A stretch of DNA of 64,000 nt from Planctomycetota bacterium (GTDB taxonomy: Bacteria > Planctomycetota > Phycisphaerae > SM23-33), in the NCBI GenBank assembly GCA_022705325.1, contig JAKJER010000005.1, forward strand, positions 235,959 to 299,958, in the 5' to 3' direction. A program made the position numbers and the translations under genes. Position 1 is the first letter of the stretch; the number at the start of each line of letters is the position of its first letter. This document shows, in pieces, positions 16,602 through 24,468 of the stretch. The notes below the pieces were generated by a model. The model had not been told where the DNA came from and searched no databases. It saw only the letters and a program-made list of their open reading frames with translations.

Positions 16602-17244
16602 CGTCAATCCGGTCCTCTTCGTGGTGCTCGCCATCATGCTGGTCTTCACCCTGCTGATGGTGGCGGTGTTGAGCCGACACTTCAAGCTGTGGACCCAGGC
16701 GTATTTCGCGCAGGCGCCGGTCAGCTTCGTGGATCTGATCGGAATGTCGTTGCGGAAGGTGGATCCGAAGCGGATCGTCGTGAACCTCGTCCGCGCCGTC
16801 CAGGGCGGAGCGACGGTGACCAGCCGCCTGCTGGAGCGCCACCTGCTGGCCGGGGGGAACGTGGAGAACGTCGTGTCGGCCCTGGTCATGGCCCGCCAGA
16901 AGAACGTGGACCTGGACTTCGAGCGGTTGGCGGCCATGGACTTGGCCGGGCAGGATGTAGTGGCGTATGTTCGCAGCACGCTGGCGGCGGGGCCCCCGGC
17001 CGCGGCGCCTATCGGGCCGGGCTTGATCGGGCTGTCGGCCCGGGCGAACGAGCCCATCCTGCCGCCCGCGTGCGTCGAGGTGGGCGGGCGGGCGCTGCCC
17101 GCTCTGGCCGAGCGAGATGTTGTCGAGGCGGGCGAGGAAGTCGAGATCGTCGGCGTCGCCCAGCACGTCGTGGTGCGACGCAAGTTGCCGGGCCTCGGAG
17201 ATTTCGCCGCGGACAGGGTTGGTTTTTCCCCGCCGGTCGATTAG
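16579..17244 (+). CDS. FloA N-terminal / NfeD C-terminal hybrid membrane protein
   Basis: A 221-residue protein with two recognisable halves. Residues about 8-135 closely parallel the first part of the adjacent FloA: one membrane segment, then [50 protein letters not shown] and AAMDLAGQDVVAYV. The SPFH core of FloA is absent. Instead, after a proline/alanine-rich linker, the end reads like the NfeD OB domain (LIGLSARANEPILPP, CVEVGGRALPALAERDVVEA, VEIVGVAQHVVVRRK). The start at 16579 has AAGGGAG upstream and overlaps the short NfeD by 23 nt. It precedes floA by 39 nt. No described family is known to me; a scaffold linking NfeD and FloA is the obvious inference. Confidence 0.82.
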   Translation: MQLAAPNNVNPVLFVVLAIMLVFTLLMVAVLSRHFKLWTQAYFAQAPVSFVDLIGMSLRKVDPKRIVVNLVRAVQGGATVTSRLLERHLLAGGNVENVVSALVMARQKNVDLDFERLAAMDLAGQDVVAYVRSTLAAGPPAAAPIGPGLIGLSARANEPILPPACVEVGGRALPALAERDVVEAGEEVEIVGVAQHVVVRRKLPGLGDFAADRVGFSPPVD

Positions 17245-17283
17245 GATTAGTCGCACAACTTCCAGAGCGGAAAGGAGCCTGGC

Positions 17284-18306
17284 ATGCTGCTGGCAGAGAC
17301 AAATCCGATATGGTGGGTCCTCCTGGCGATTGGCGTCATCATCGTCCTGGTCTTCCTGGCGGTGATCGGGCGGTTCATCAAGCTGTGGGTACAGGCGTAC
17401 TTCGCGCAGGCGGACGTGAAAATGTTCGACCTGATCGGCATGAGCCTGCGGAAGGTGGACCCGCGGGTGATCGTGCTGAGCAAGATCCGCGCCGTGCAGG
17501 CGGGCCTGGGCGTGCAGACCAGGGAGATGGAAAGCCACTACCTGTCGGGCGGCAACGTGCCCAAGGTGGTGACGGCGCTGATCGCGGCCAACCGGGCCAA
17601 TATCGAGTTGACGTGGAAAACGGCGACGGCGATCGACCTGGCCGGGCGCGACATCCTCGACGCGGTGCAGACGTCGGTGAACCCGAAGGTGATCGACTGC
17701 CCCAACCCGGCCACCGGGCGCACGACCATCGACGCCGTCGCCCGCGACGGCATCCAACTCAAGGCCAAGGCCCGCGTGACGGTCCGGGCGAACATCGACC
17801 GCCTGGTCGGCGGGGCCACCGAGGAAACGATCATCGCCCGCGTGGGCGAGGGCATCGTCACCACCATCGGTTCGAGCGACACCTACAAGGGAGTGCTCGA
17901 GAACCCGGACATGATCTCCAAGAAGGTGCTGGAGAAGGGCCTGGACGCCGGGACGGCGTTCACCATCCTCTCCATTGACATCGCCGACGTGGACGTGGGC
18001 GAGAACGTCGGGGCCAAGCTGCAGGCCGATCAGGCCGAGGCCGACAAGCGCCGCTTCCAGGCCGAGGCGGAGAAGCGCCGCGCGATGGCCATGGCCCACG
18101 AGCAGGAAATGAAGGCAGCCACCCAGGAGAACCGGGCGAAGGTGGTGCTGGCGGAGGCGGAGATCCCGCTGGCCATCGCCGAGGCCTTCCGCAAGGGCAA
18201 CCTGGGCATCATGGACTACTACCGCCTGCGGAACATCCAGGCCGACACGACCATGCGGGAGAGCCTGGGTGGCCCGCAGACCCCTCCGCCCGGCGGGCAG
18301 AAGTAA
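17284..18306 (+). CDS. floA: Flotillin-like protein FloA
   Basis: A 340-residue SPFH-domain protein of the usual FloA length. An N-terminal membrane hairpin ([20 protein letters not shown]) is followed by the FloA-specific segment ([31 protein letters not shown]), the SPFH domain ([51 protein letters not shown]) and an Ala/Glu-rich coiled coil ([20 protein letters not shown]). Flotillins organise functional membrane microdomains; FloA is commonly encoded next to NfeD, as here. AAAGGAG lies 6 nt before the ATG. The small coiled-coil gene follows after 63 nt. Confidence 0.95.
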   Translation: MLLAETNPIWWVLLAIGVIIVLVFLAVIGRFIKLWVQAYFAQADVKMFDLIGMSLRKVDPRVIVLSKIRAVQAGLGVQTREMESHYLSGGNVPKVVTALIAANRANIELTWKTATAIDLAGRDILDAVQTSVNPKVIDCPNPATGRTTIDAVARDGIQLKAKARVTVRANIDRLVGGATEETIIARVGEGIVTTIGSSDTYKGVLENPDMISKKVLEKGLDAGTAFTILSIDIADVDVGENVGAKLQADQAEADKRRFQAEAEKRRAMAMAHEQEMKAATQENRAKVVLAEAEIPLAIAEAFRKGNLGIMDYYRLRNIQADTTMRESLGGPQTPPPGGQK

Positions 18307-18369
18307 TCGACGCGCCGTTGGCGGCCGCCTGTCGTTTGGCAGGCGGATTCGCCAACAGGAGCCGAACGC

Positions 18370-18912
18370 ATGGAGAATTGGGCATACATGCTGGCCGCCG
18401 ATCTGGACATCTTCGAGATGGTCATCCTGGTGGTCCTGCTGGGACTGTCGGCGATCGGATCGGCCATTCAGAAGGCCAGGAAGCAGAAGGCCGAGCGCGA
18501 GGCCCGGCAGAAGGCGACGGAGCGCCGAGACGAGGCCGGATCAAGGCGGCCGGCCGCTGCCGCCCCGGTCGCGGTGGGGACCCGGCCGCCGGAGGGAGTG
18601 GCGCAGCACCAGCAGGAGTTGCTTCGCCGTAGCCGGGAGCAGGCGCTGACGAAAAAGCGGCGTCAGGCCGCCGCGATCGTCGCTCGCGAGCGGGTCGAGG
18701 AACAGGCCCGACGAGCCGCGGATGAGGCAGCCCGGGAGGCCGAACAAGCCCGGCTGCGGGCGATGGAGGAGGCCGCGGCGGTGGCCGCGGCGGCGCGGGG
18801 CAGTTCCCCTCTGAACCTGGCTAGCCAGCACGGCCTGCGGCAAGCCATCATCCTCCACGAGATCTTCTCACCCCCCAAGGCACTGCGGGGCGACGACGAG
18901 TGGTCCGTGTAA
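18370..18912 (+). CDS. Small membrane-anchored coiled-coil protein downstream of floA
   Basis: A 180-residue protein: a short N-terminus, one membrane segment (FEMVILVVLLGLSAIGSAI), a long Ala/Arg/Glu-rich stretch expected to be a coiled coil (about 35-145), and a distinct C-terminal motif (LRQAIILHEIFSPPKALR). I recognise no named family. The last motif looks like a conserved docking peptide rather than a random tail. ACAGGAG lies 8 nt before the ATG. Position after floA suggests a role in the same membrane assembly. Confidence 0.8.
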   Translation: MENWAYMLAADLDIFEMVILVVLLGLSAIGSAIQKARKQKAEREARQKATERRDEAGSRRPAAAAPVAVGTRPPEGVAQHQQELLRRSREQALTKKRRQAAAIVARERVEEQARRAADEAAREAEQARLRAMEEAAAVAAAARGSSPLNLASQHGLRQAIILHEIFSPPKALRGDDEWSV

Positions 18913-19181
18913 GCGGGCCGTGATTGCGACGGGGCGCTCCTGGGAGGCGGGCGGGAACCCCTCCTGGAGCGGGCAGGACCGGTTCCGTGCGGGCGGTCGC
19001 CGGGGGTGCTTCATTTCTTCGCTGGCGGGGCTCCGATTCTGTTCTCCCGGGCCGTTCCACGTGCGCGGGCGGTCATTCTCGATCGGGGTTTGCCCGGACG
19101 GAGCTTGAATCGTACGGTGCGAGTGACTCGGGAACCCGCGCTGGCAGAGGTGGGAACGCCCCACAGAGTATTGGAGGGTCC

Positions 19182-20336
19182 ATGAAACGCACTCGCTCGA
19201 AACGAACGGGACTTCAAACGGTCGCGGCCGTTCTTTTTTTGACGGTTGCGGCGGCCCGGGCCGACGTCATCCAGGTCGACATTTCCCAACAGGCGTTGCT
19301 CGCGGGGCGGGACATCTGGCTGGACTCCGGCGCCACGGTCGCGGGCAACGCGGCCTCGGGCCGGTCGTTCAGCACGGGCTCGTCGGTGACGTTGCAGTCG
19401 GCGTACGCGGGGGCCTCGCTTTGGCTGGGCTCGGACGCCACGGTGCGGGGCACGGTGCTCGCGAACGGGTCGGCCGACGCGTCGAACCTCCTGGATTTCT
19501 CCGGTCCGTCATGGACGGGGTCCAGCGTGTGGTTCGGGCGCGATGCGGCCGTGAACGGGCAGGTGCTGGCGTCGGGGACGGTCGGTCTTGACTCGCGGGC
19601 CCAGGTCGTCGGAGACGTCCGCAGCAACAGCACGGTGTGGATCGGGAGCAATTCCACCGTCGCCGGCAACGTCTCCACGGGACTCAACAAGAACCTCTCC
19701 GCCGGAGGGAGCGTCTCGATCACGGGCGAGGTGACGCACCAGGCGCTGACGGTAGACACGCTGGGGACGATCAGCCTGGGCCAGGCGTCCGGGCACGGCG
19801 AACAGGGCAGTACAAACGTCAGCCGGGGGCGACACTCCACCACGACCCTCGACGCGGGCGACTACAAGGACATCAGCATCGACGACGGCTCGGTGCTGAA
19901 CCTGTCGGCCGGCACGTACACGCTGCGGCGGTTCTGGCTGGACAACGACTCGGTGGTCAACGTGGACACGTCCGCGGGCGACGTGGTCATTGACGCGCTG
20001 GACCGCTTCGACCTGGGCAACCGCGTGCAGTTCGTGACGTCCGGGGCGGGCAAGCTGATCATCAACGTGTGGGACGACGACGTGTGGTTCGGCGACGACG
20101 TTCAGATGCCGGGCGAGGTCCGCGTTTGGGAGGGCGACTTCGGCGCGGGGAAGAACCTGAGCTTCATGGGGAGCATCTGGGCCCGCGACAACATCAGCCT
20201 GGGCGCCAACAGCTCGATCGCGTACGGCAACTGGTCCTCCCCCGTTCCCGAGCCGACGACGACGGCCCTGCTGGTGCTGGGCGGCGGAGCCCTGCTGGCG
20301 CGGCGTCGCCGACAGAAGGCGGTTCGCAGCCGCTAG
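19182..20336 (+). CDS. PEP-CTERM protein with bactofilin-like beta repeats
   Basis: A 384-residue exported protein. After a signal peptide (about residues 1-29) it consists of short beta-strand repeats built on a G-S/D-x-A/T-V-x-G pattern (SLWLGSDATVRGTVLANG, SSVWFGRDAAVNGQVLASG, TVWIGSNSTVAGNVSTG), which resemble polymer-forming (bactofilin-like) or beta-helical proteins. The C-terminus is a PEP-CTERM signal: VPEPTTTALLVLGGGALLA then RRRR. The start at 19182 follows TTGGAGGG closely and the signal peptide begins there. It converges with the HypA-like gene (12-nt gap). It probably forms or decorates an extracellular surface layer; the function is not known. Confidence 0.85.
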   Translation: MKRTRSKRTGLQTVAAVLFLTVAAARADVIQVDISQQALLAGRDIWLDSGATVAGNAASGRSFSTGSSVTLQSAYAGASLWLGSDATVRGTVLANGSADASNLLDFSGPSWTGSSVWFGRDAAVNGQVLASGTVGLDSRAQVVGDVRSNSTVWIGSNSTVAGNVSTGLNKNLSAGGSVSITGEVTHQALTVDTLGTISLGQASGHGEQGSTNVSRGRHSTTTLDAGDYKDISIDDGSVLNLSAGTYTLRRFWLDNDSVVNVDTSAGDVVIDALDRFDLGNRVQFVTSGAGKLIINVWDDDVWFGDDVQMPGEVRVWEGDFGAGKNLSFMGSIWARDNISLGANSSIAYGNWSSPVPEPTTTALLVLGGGALLARRRRQKAVRSR

Positions 20337-20348
20337 CCCCGCATGGTC

Positions 20349-20642
20349 TCAGGAGTCTCCCTCGATCGCGGTGACGAGGATCTCCCAGCCGTTGGCGGTG
20401 GTGGACTGGTCATCGCGGAGGAAGAACTCCTCGCCTGGCTCGACGATAGTGATCTTGACCTCGGCGCCCTCGAACAGGCTGCCCTCGAAGGCGTGCTCGA
20501 AGCTGTGGGCCAGGAAGTCCGCCGACACGCCGTGCAACAGGCCCACGGTCATCTCCAGCCTTCGCACCCGGGTCATGCCCTTCTGCTGGGCAATGTGTTG
20601 AAGTTGGGGCCACAGTTCCTTCGCCAATCCGTGTTCGTGCAT
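20349..20642 (-). CDS. hypA: HypA-like protein lacking the zinc-binding domain
   Basis: A 97-residue protein that starts like HypA: MHEHGLAKELWPQL with the nickel-binding Met1-His2, then VRRLEMTVGLLHGVSADFLAHSFEHAFEGSLFEGAEV in two legal halves, matching the HypA nickel-domain fold. It ends with GWEILVTAIEG, the counterpart of the HypA C-terminal strand. The zinc finger with its two CxxC pairs, normally between these parts, is absent; there is no cysteine in the protein. HypA usually has about 113 residues and delivers nickel to [NiFe] hydrogenase or urease. It lies 15 nt after the hydrogenase maturation protease. Activity as a nickel donor is plausible, not shown. Confidence 0.75.
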   Translation of the reverse strand: MHEHGLAKELWPQLQHIAQQKGMTRVRRLEMTVGLLHGVSADFLAHSFEHAFEGSLFEGAEVKITIVEPGEEFFLRDDQSTTANGWEILVTAIEGDS

Positions 20643-20657
20643 GATTCGTTCCGGTTT

Positions 20658-21176
20658 CTACGGGTCTGTCCGAGTATCCGCGTCGGGCGGCGAGGGCTGT
20701 GCGAGACGTTCGGGCTCGGCCAACATCGCCTCGACAATCTCGCGGGCGGTCCGCGTCAGGTCGGTCATCCTGCCCGCCAGGGCGGGCGAGAGGTCGCGCC
20801 CGTAATTCACGTCGGCGGCCTGGATGGCCAGCAGGGTGGCCGGCGGGGCGGTAAAGAACTGCCTGCACAGCCGCCAGGTCTCAATGAACGGGGCGTCATG
20901 CAGGCTGATGCGTCCCTCGCTGGAGTTGGCCACCTGCTCGGGCGCGATCGTGCGGACCTCACCCGCCTCCAAACCCATGTCGGCGGCGTCCAGCACCAGC
21001 AGGCGCCGGGCCGACTCGATGATGGGCATGAGGCCCAGCCCGCCGGCCCCGCCGTCGACGAACTCGACCTGGTCGCCGCCCCAGTCGCGGCTGTCCCGCA
21101 CGGCCTCCATGAGGCGGACACCGACGCCGTCGTCTCGCATCAGGATGTTGCCAATGCCCAGGACGGTCAGCTTCAT
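20658..21176 (-). CDS. [NiFe]-hydrogenase maturation protease (HyaD/HycI/HoxW family)
   Basis: A 172-residue endopeptidase of family M52, which trims the C-terminus of the hydrogenase large subunit after nickel insertion. The motifs are clear: LGIGNILMRDDGVGVRL with the first nickel-sensing acid, VEFVDGGAGGLGLM, LLVLDAADMG, and SLHDAPF with the conserved histidine. It starts 7 nt after the hisB stop, with the ribosome site (GGGGAG) inside hisB, so expression is coupled to the his genes. HypA-like protein follows. No hydrogenase structural genes are in this window. Confidence 0.88.
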   Translation of the reverse strand: MKLTVLGIGNILMRDDGVGVRLMEAVRDSRDWGGDQVEFVDGGAGGLGLMPIIESARRLLVLDAADMGLEAGEVRTIAPEQVANSSEGRISLHDAPFIETWRLCRQFFTAPPATLLAIQAADVNYGRDLSPALAGRMTDLTRTAREIVEAMLAEPERLAQPSPPDADTRTDP

Positions 21177-21183
21177 GGTCGTG

Positions 21184-21774
21184 TCACAGACTCCCCTTGG
21201 TCGAGGGCACGCTGCCCTTTCTGGCGGGGTCGATCTCCTTGGCCGAGCGGAGGGCCTGCGCCAGGGCCTTGAAGATCGCCTCGGCGATGTGGTGATCGTT
21301 GCTGCCGTAGGGCAGGTTGACGTGGAGGTTCATCCCGGCGGTGAAGGCAAGGCGCCGGAGAAACTCCTCGACAAGCTGGCAGTCAAACGCGCCGATCTTG
21401 TCGGCGGTGAAACGGGCGTTGAAGGCCAAGGCCGCCCGTCCCGACAGGTCCACGCTCACCTGGGCCAGGGCGTCGTCCATGGGGACCGAGGCGAAGCCGT
21501 AGCGGCGGATGCCGGCCTTATCGCCCAGGGCCTGCTCGATGGCTTCGCCCAGGCAGATGGCGACGTCTTCGACGGTGTGGTGGTCGTCGACGTGGAGGTC
21601 GCCCTTGGCCTGGACGCTCAGGTCGCAGAGGCTGTGCTTGCCCAGGTGGTCGAGCATGTGGTCGAAGAAGCCCACGCCGGTCGAGGCCTGCACTTTGCCC
21701 GTGCCGTCCAGGTCCAGTTCCAGGCGGATGTCGGTCTCGTTGGTCTTGCGTTCGATTGTGGCGCGGCGTGTCAT
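21184..21774 (-). CDS. hisB: Imidazoleglycerol-phosphate dehydratase
   Basis: A 196-residue HisB of normal monofunctional length, catalysing dehydration of imidazole glycerol phosphate in histidine synthesis (cytoplasm, Mn-dependent). The two metal-binding motif sets are intact: GVGFFDHMLDHLGKHS, HVDDHHTVED, then GSNDHHIAEAIFKALA. GAFDCQLVEEFLRRLA is the conserved helix before the last motif. AAAGGTGA lies just before the ATG. Third his gene of the hisD-hisC-hisB order; the 47-nt spacer to hisC holds a heptamer-phased sequence. Confidence 0.97.
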   Translation of the reverse strand: MTRRATIERKTNETDIRLELDLDGTGKVQASTGVGFFDHMLDHLGKHSLCDLSVQAKGDLHVDDHHTVEDVAICLGEAIEQALGDKAGIRRYGFASVPMDDALAQVSVDLSGRAALAFNARFTADKIGAFDCQLVEEFLRRLAFTAGMNLHVNLPYGSNDHHIAEAIFKALAQALRSAKEIDPARKGSVPSTKGSL

Positions 21775-21788
21775 GATTCACCTTTGGC

Positions 21789-21816
21789 AGCCGGTAGCCG
21801 TTAGCTCGTGGCGACC
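21789..21816 (-). repeat. Heptamer-phased spacer between hisC and hisB
   Basis: The plus strand reads AGCCGGT, AGCCGTT, AGCTCGT, GGCGACC: four consecutive 7-nt words of which three share AGC at the start. It fills most of the 47-nt hisC-hisB gap. Confidence 0.5.
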
Positions 21817-21821
21817 GGCGG

Positions 21822-22871
21822 CTACGGCAGCAGTTCCCGAATGGCGGCGGTCAGGGCGTCGTTCTCGTCGTCGGTCCCGACGGTGATCCGCAGCTTGTCG
21901 TCGAGTCGGGCCTGTTTGAAGTATCGGACCAGGATGCCTCGCGCCTTGAGGGCCTGGTAGAGGGCCTGGGCCTGCCCGCCCGGCGGACGGGCCAGCAGGA
22001 AGTTGGACTGCGAGGGCCAGACCGCAAACCCCAGTTCCGTCAGGGCCCCGACCAGGCGTTGGCGGGAGGCGATCACCTTGCGGGCGTTGGCGTTCTTGTG
22101 GTCCTGGTCGGCCAGGGCGGCCGCCGCCACGCGGCATGCGACGGCGTCGACGTTGTAGCTGTCCTTGACCTTGACCAGTCCGGCCAGGAGGTCGGGGTTG
22201 GCCAGGCCGAAGCCCAGTCGCAGCCCGGCCAGCGAGTAGCCCTTCGACAGCGTTCGCAGGACGATGACGTTGGGGCGGCTGGCGACCAGGGACAGGGCGT
22301 TGGATTCGGCGAAGTCGGCGTAGGCCTCGTCGATGACGAGCATGCCCGTCAGTCGCCCGGCCAGGTCGTCGAGCATTTCCAGCGGCCAGACCGTGCCCGA
22401 GGGGCTGTTGGGCATGGCCACCAGCGTGACGGCGGCCTGCGCGGCGGCCAGGGCTTCGACGGGGAGGTTGTAGTCGTCGTCGAAGTCGACCTCGATGCAG
22501 CGCGCGTCCTGGATCTGTGCGAGCGTGCGGTAGAGCACGTACGTCGGCATGGGGTAGGCGACGGAGCGGTTGTCGTCGGCGCAGGCCCGCATGATCATGG
22601 TCAGCAGGTCGTCGCTTCCGTTGCCCGCGAGGACCCAGTCGGCCTCCAGGCCGCACACCGCGCCGGCTGCCCGGCAAACGGCAGTAGCCATCGGGTCGGG
22701 ATAGCGGCGCAGAGCGTCGGCGTCCAGGTCATGGAGGACCTTCAAGGCCGCCGGCGAGGGCGGGTATGGGTTCTCGTTGGTGTTGAGCTTGATGACGCGC
22801 GTGCCCGGCGCGGGCTGCTCGCCGGGGACATAGGCGGCCAACTCATCGATATTCGGGCGGAAGTAAGACAT
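21822..22871 (-). CDS. hisC: Histidinol-phosphate aminotransferase
   Basis: A 349-residue PLP-dependent class I/II aminotransferase converting imidazole-acetol phosphate and glutamate to histidinol phosphate. Family marks: KLNTNENPYPPSP near the N-terminus, LAGNGSDDLL, MPNSPSG, VIDEAYADF, and TLSKGYSLAGLRLGF with the PLP-binding lysine. Length is typical. The ATG lies 3 nt past the hisD stop and has no ribosome site; the 22 nt before it are heptamer repeat, so translation is probably coupled to hisD. Confidence 0.96.
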   Translation of the reverse strand: MSYFRPNIDELAAYVPGEQPAPGTRVIKLNTNENPYPPSPAALKVLHDLDADALRRYPDPMATAVCRAAGAVCGLEADWVLAGNGSDDLLTMIMRACADDNRSVAYPMPTYVLYRTLAQIQDARCIEVDFDDDYNLPVEALAAAQAAVTLVAMPNSPSGTVWPLEMLDDLAGRLTGMLVIDEAYADFAESNALSLVASRPNVIVLRTLSKGYSLAGLRLGFGLANPDLLAGLVKVKDSYNVDAVACRVAAAALADQDHKNANARKVIASRQRLVGALTELGFAVWPSQSNFLLARPPGGQAQALYQALKARGILVRYFKQARLDDKLRITVGTDDENDALTAAIRELLP

Positions 22872-22874
22872 ATT

Positions 22875-24224
22875 CTATTGCGGATTGCGGATTGCGGACT
22901 GTGGATTCCCGGGCTGGGTTCGTATGGCCACCGCGCGCGCGTGAGCGGTGAGGCCTTCCCGCGTGGCGAAGTCGACCACGTCGGCCGCGTCTTCAGCCAG
23001 CGAGGCCTGGTCATATCGCAGCAGGCTGGAAGCCTTGAGGAAGTCGTTGCAGCTCAGCGGCCCGAAGAACCGCGCGGTCCCGCCGGTGGGCAAGACATGG
23101 CTGGGTCCGGCGAAGTAGTCGCCCAGCGGCACGGGCGTCCAGGGCCCGACGAAGATGGCCCCGGCGTGACGGATGCGGGCCAGGGCGGCGTCCTCGTCGC
23201 GGACGATCACCTGGAGGTGCTCGGCGGCGAAGTCGTTGGCCACGTCGCAAGCGGCCTCCAGGTCGCTCACGACGAGGATGGCGCTGTAGGCGTCCAGGGC
23301 GGCGCGAGCGGCCTGCGACCGTTCCAGGGCGGGCAGTTGGCGCTCGAGTTCCTCAGCGACCGAGCGGGCCAGGTCGGCCGAGGGCGTGACCAGGACGGCC
23401 GAGCCGGGGTCGTGTTCGGCCTGGGCGAGCAGGTCGGCGGCCAGGTGGGCCGGTTGGGCGGTCTCGTCGGCGACGATGAGCACCTCGCTGGGCCCGGCGA
23501 CCGAGTCGATGCCGACCCGCCCGAAGAGCTGCCGTTTGGCCTCGGCGACGAAGGCGTTGCCGGGCCCGACGATCTTCTCGACGGCCCGCACGGTGGGCGT
23601 CCCCATGGCGAGCGCCGCGACGGCCTGGGCGCCGCCGATGCGATAGACCTCGTCGATGCCCAACATGCCCGCCAGCGCCAGGACCATGGGGTTGACGTCG
23701 CCGTCGGTAGTGGGGGGCGAGACGAGGGCGATCTCTCCCGCGCCGGCCACCTGGGCGGGCACGACGGTCATGAGCACGGTGGAGGGATACAGGGCCCGCC
23801 CGCCGGGGACGTAGACGCCGACCCGATCGATGGGGGTGTAGCGCACCCCAAGCCTTCGTCCGCCGCGAACCAGTTCGGGCGGGTCGCGAAGAAGGATCGA
23901 CTCCTGATAACGACGGATGTTGTCGGCGACCCGGGCCATCAGGGCCAGGAAGTCGGCGTCGGCCGATCGGTGGGCTTGTTGTATCTCATCGGGGCTGAGG
24001 CGGATGCGGTCGGGCGAGAGCGTCGCGCGGTCCAGGCGCCGGGTCAACTCGATGAGGGCCTGGTCGCCCTGTTCCTGCACGTCCCGCACGATCTGACGGA
24101 CGATGGCGGGGACGTCGATCCGGTCGCCGCCGGCGGTCAGGCCCCCGGCGCGCAGGGCATCGCGGACGGCCCGGACGGCTGGGTCGCTCAGGGGCTCGGC
24201 AGTGTGGATGATACGAATAGCCAT
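22875..24224 (-). CDS. hisD: Histidinol dehydrogenase
   Basis: A 449-residue HisD, the NAD-dependent zinc enzyme for the last two steps of histidine synthesis. Conserved segments: RVGVYVPGGRALYPSTVLM, RIGGAQAVAALAMGT, KIVGPGNAFVAEAKRQLFG, IDSVAGPSEVLI, LLAQAEHDPGS, NDFAAEHLQVI and FAGPSHVLPTGG (catalytic and zinc residues present). The last residues (QSAIRNPQ) are encoded by the intergenic heptamer repeat, so the C-terminus looks like a recent extension. The start at 24224 has no Shine-Dalgarno sequence; the promoter at 24235-24263 puts transcription about 4 nt upstream. First gene of hisD-hisC-hisB plus two hydrogenase maturation genes. Confidence 0.95.
   Translation of the reverse strand: MAIRIIHTAEPLSDPAVRAVRDALRAGGLTAGGDRIDVPAIVRQIVRDVQEQGDQALIELTRRLDRATLSPDRIRLSPDEIQQAHRSADADFLALMARVADNIRRYQESILLRDPPELVRGGRRLGVRYTPIDRVGVYVPGGRALYPSTVLMTVVPAQVAGAGEIALVSPPTTDGDVNPMVLALAGMLGIDEVYRIGGAQAVAALAMGTPTVRAVEKIVGPGNAFVAEAKRQLFGRVGIDSVAGPSEVLIVADETAQPAHLAADLLAQAEHDPGSAVLVTPSADLARSVAEELERQLPALERSQAARAALDAYSAILVVSDLEAACDVANDFAAEHLQVIVRDEDAALARIRHAGAIFVGPWTPVPLGDYFAGPSHVLPTGGTARFFGPLSCNDFLKASSLLRYDQASLAEDAADVVDFATREGLTAHARAVAIRTQPGNPQSAIRNPQ
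22877..22911 (-). repeat. Perfect triple heptamer repeat at the hisD 3' end
   Basis: The plus strand reads ATTGCGG three times without change (22877-22897), then ACTGTGG and ATTCCCG in the same phase. It covers the last hisD codons and reaches close to the hisC start. It is the most regular of the eight heptamer-phased spacers. Confidence 0.75.
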
Positions 24225-24234
24225 ACGGGCAGAT

Positions 24235-24263
24235 ACTGTACGCGGATGGGGCGAAAGATGCAA
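24235..24263 (-). promoter_or_regulatory. Promoter of the his/hydrogenase-maturation operon, predicting a leaderless mRNA
   Basis: Minus strand: TTGCAT (24263-24258), 17-nt spacer, TACAGT (24240-24235). The expected start of transcription is about 24228, only some 4 nt before the hisD ATG at 24224, consistent with the absence of a ribosome site. Confidence 0.6.
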
Positions 24264-24289
24264 TGAGAAGCGAACAGGGGACAGTCCAT

Positions 24290-24356
24290 AGTGGATGGTG
24301 CTGAGTGGATAGTGAGTAGCGAATAGGGGCCGGGAGTCGGTGACCGGGGGCCGGGC
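24290..24356 (-). repeat. Heptamer-phased spacer upstream of hisD
   Basis: The plus strand reads AGTGGAT, GGTGCTG, AGTGGAT, AGTGAGT, AGCGAAT, AGGGGCC and continues GGGAGTC, GGTGACC, GGGGGCC in the same 7-nt phase. AGTGGAT recurs exactly 14 nt apart. It lies between the his promoter and the terminator of the giant gene; I see no gene in 24225-24468. Confidence 0.6.
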
Positions 24357-24418
24357 AAAGACACTGGAAACCAGGGAATCCTGGCGAGAGACGAGAGGGC
24401 GGGTTCCGCAAACGCAAG

Positions 24419-24446
24419 AGGGGCGGCCCGATGCCGGACCGCCCCT
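24419..24446 (-). terminator. Hairpin after the giant repeat gene
   Basis: A 12-bp stem (24419-24430 with 24435-24446, one mismatch) with a 4-nt loop lies 22 nt past the stop at 24469. On the minus strand it is followed by CTTGCGTTTGCG rather than a full T tract, so termination is likely but not textbook. Confidence 0.45.
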
Positions 24447-24468
24447 GTGGTTTCTGCGCGAGTCGGGC

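Noticed and set aside
18913..19181. Possible small gene or RNA in the 269-nt gap after the floA cluster
   Set aside because: The open frames here are out of phase shadows without ribosome sites, and I found no convincing promoter or stable RNA fold beyond scattered GC-rich inverted words.
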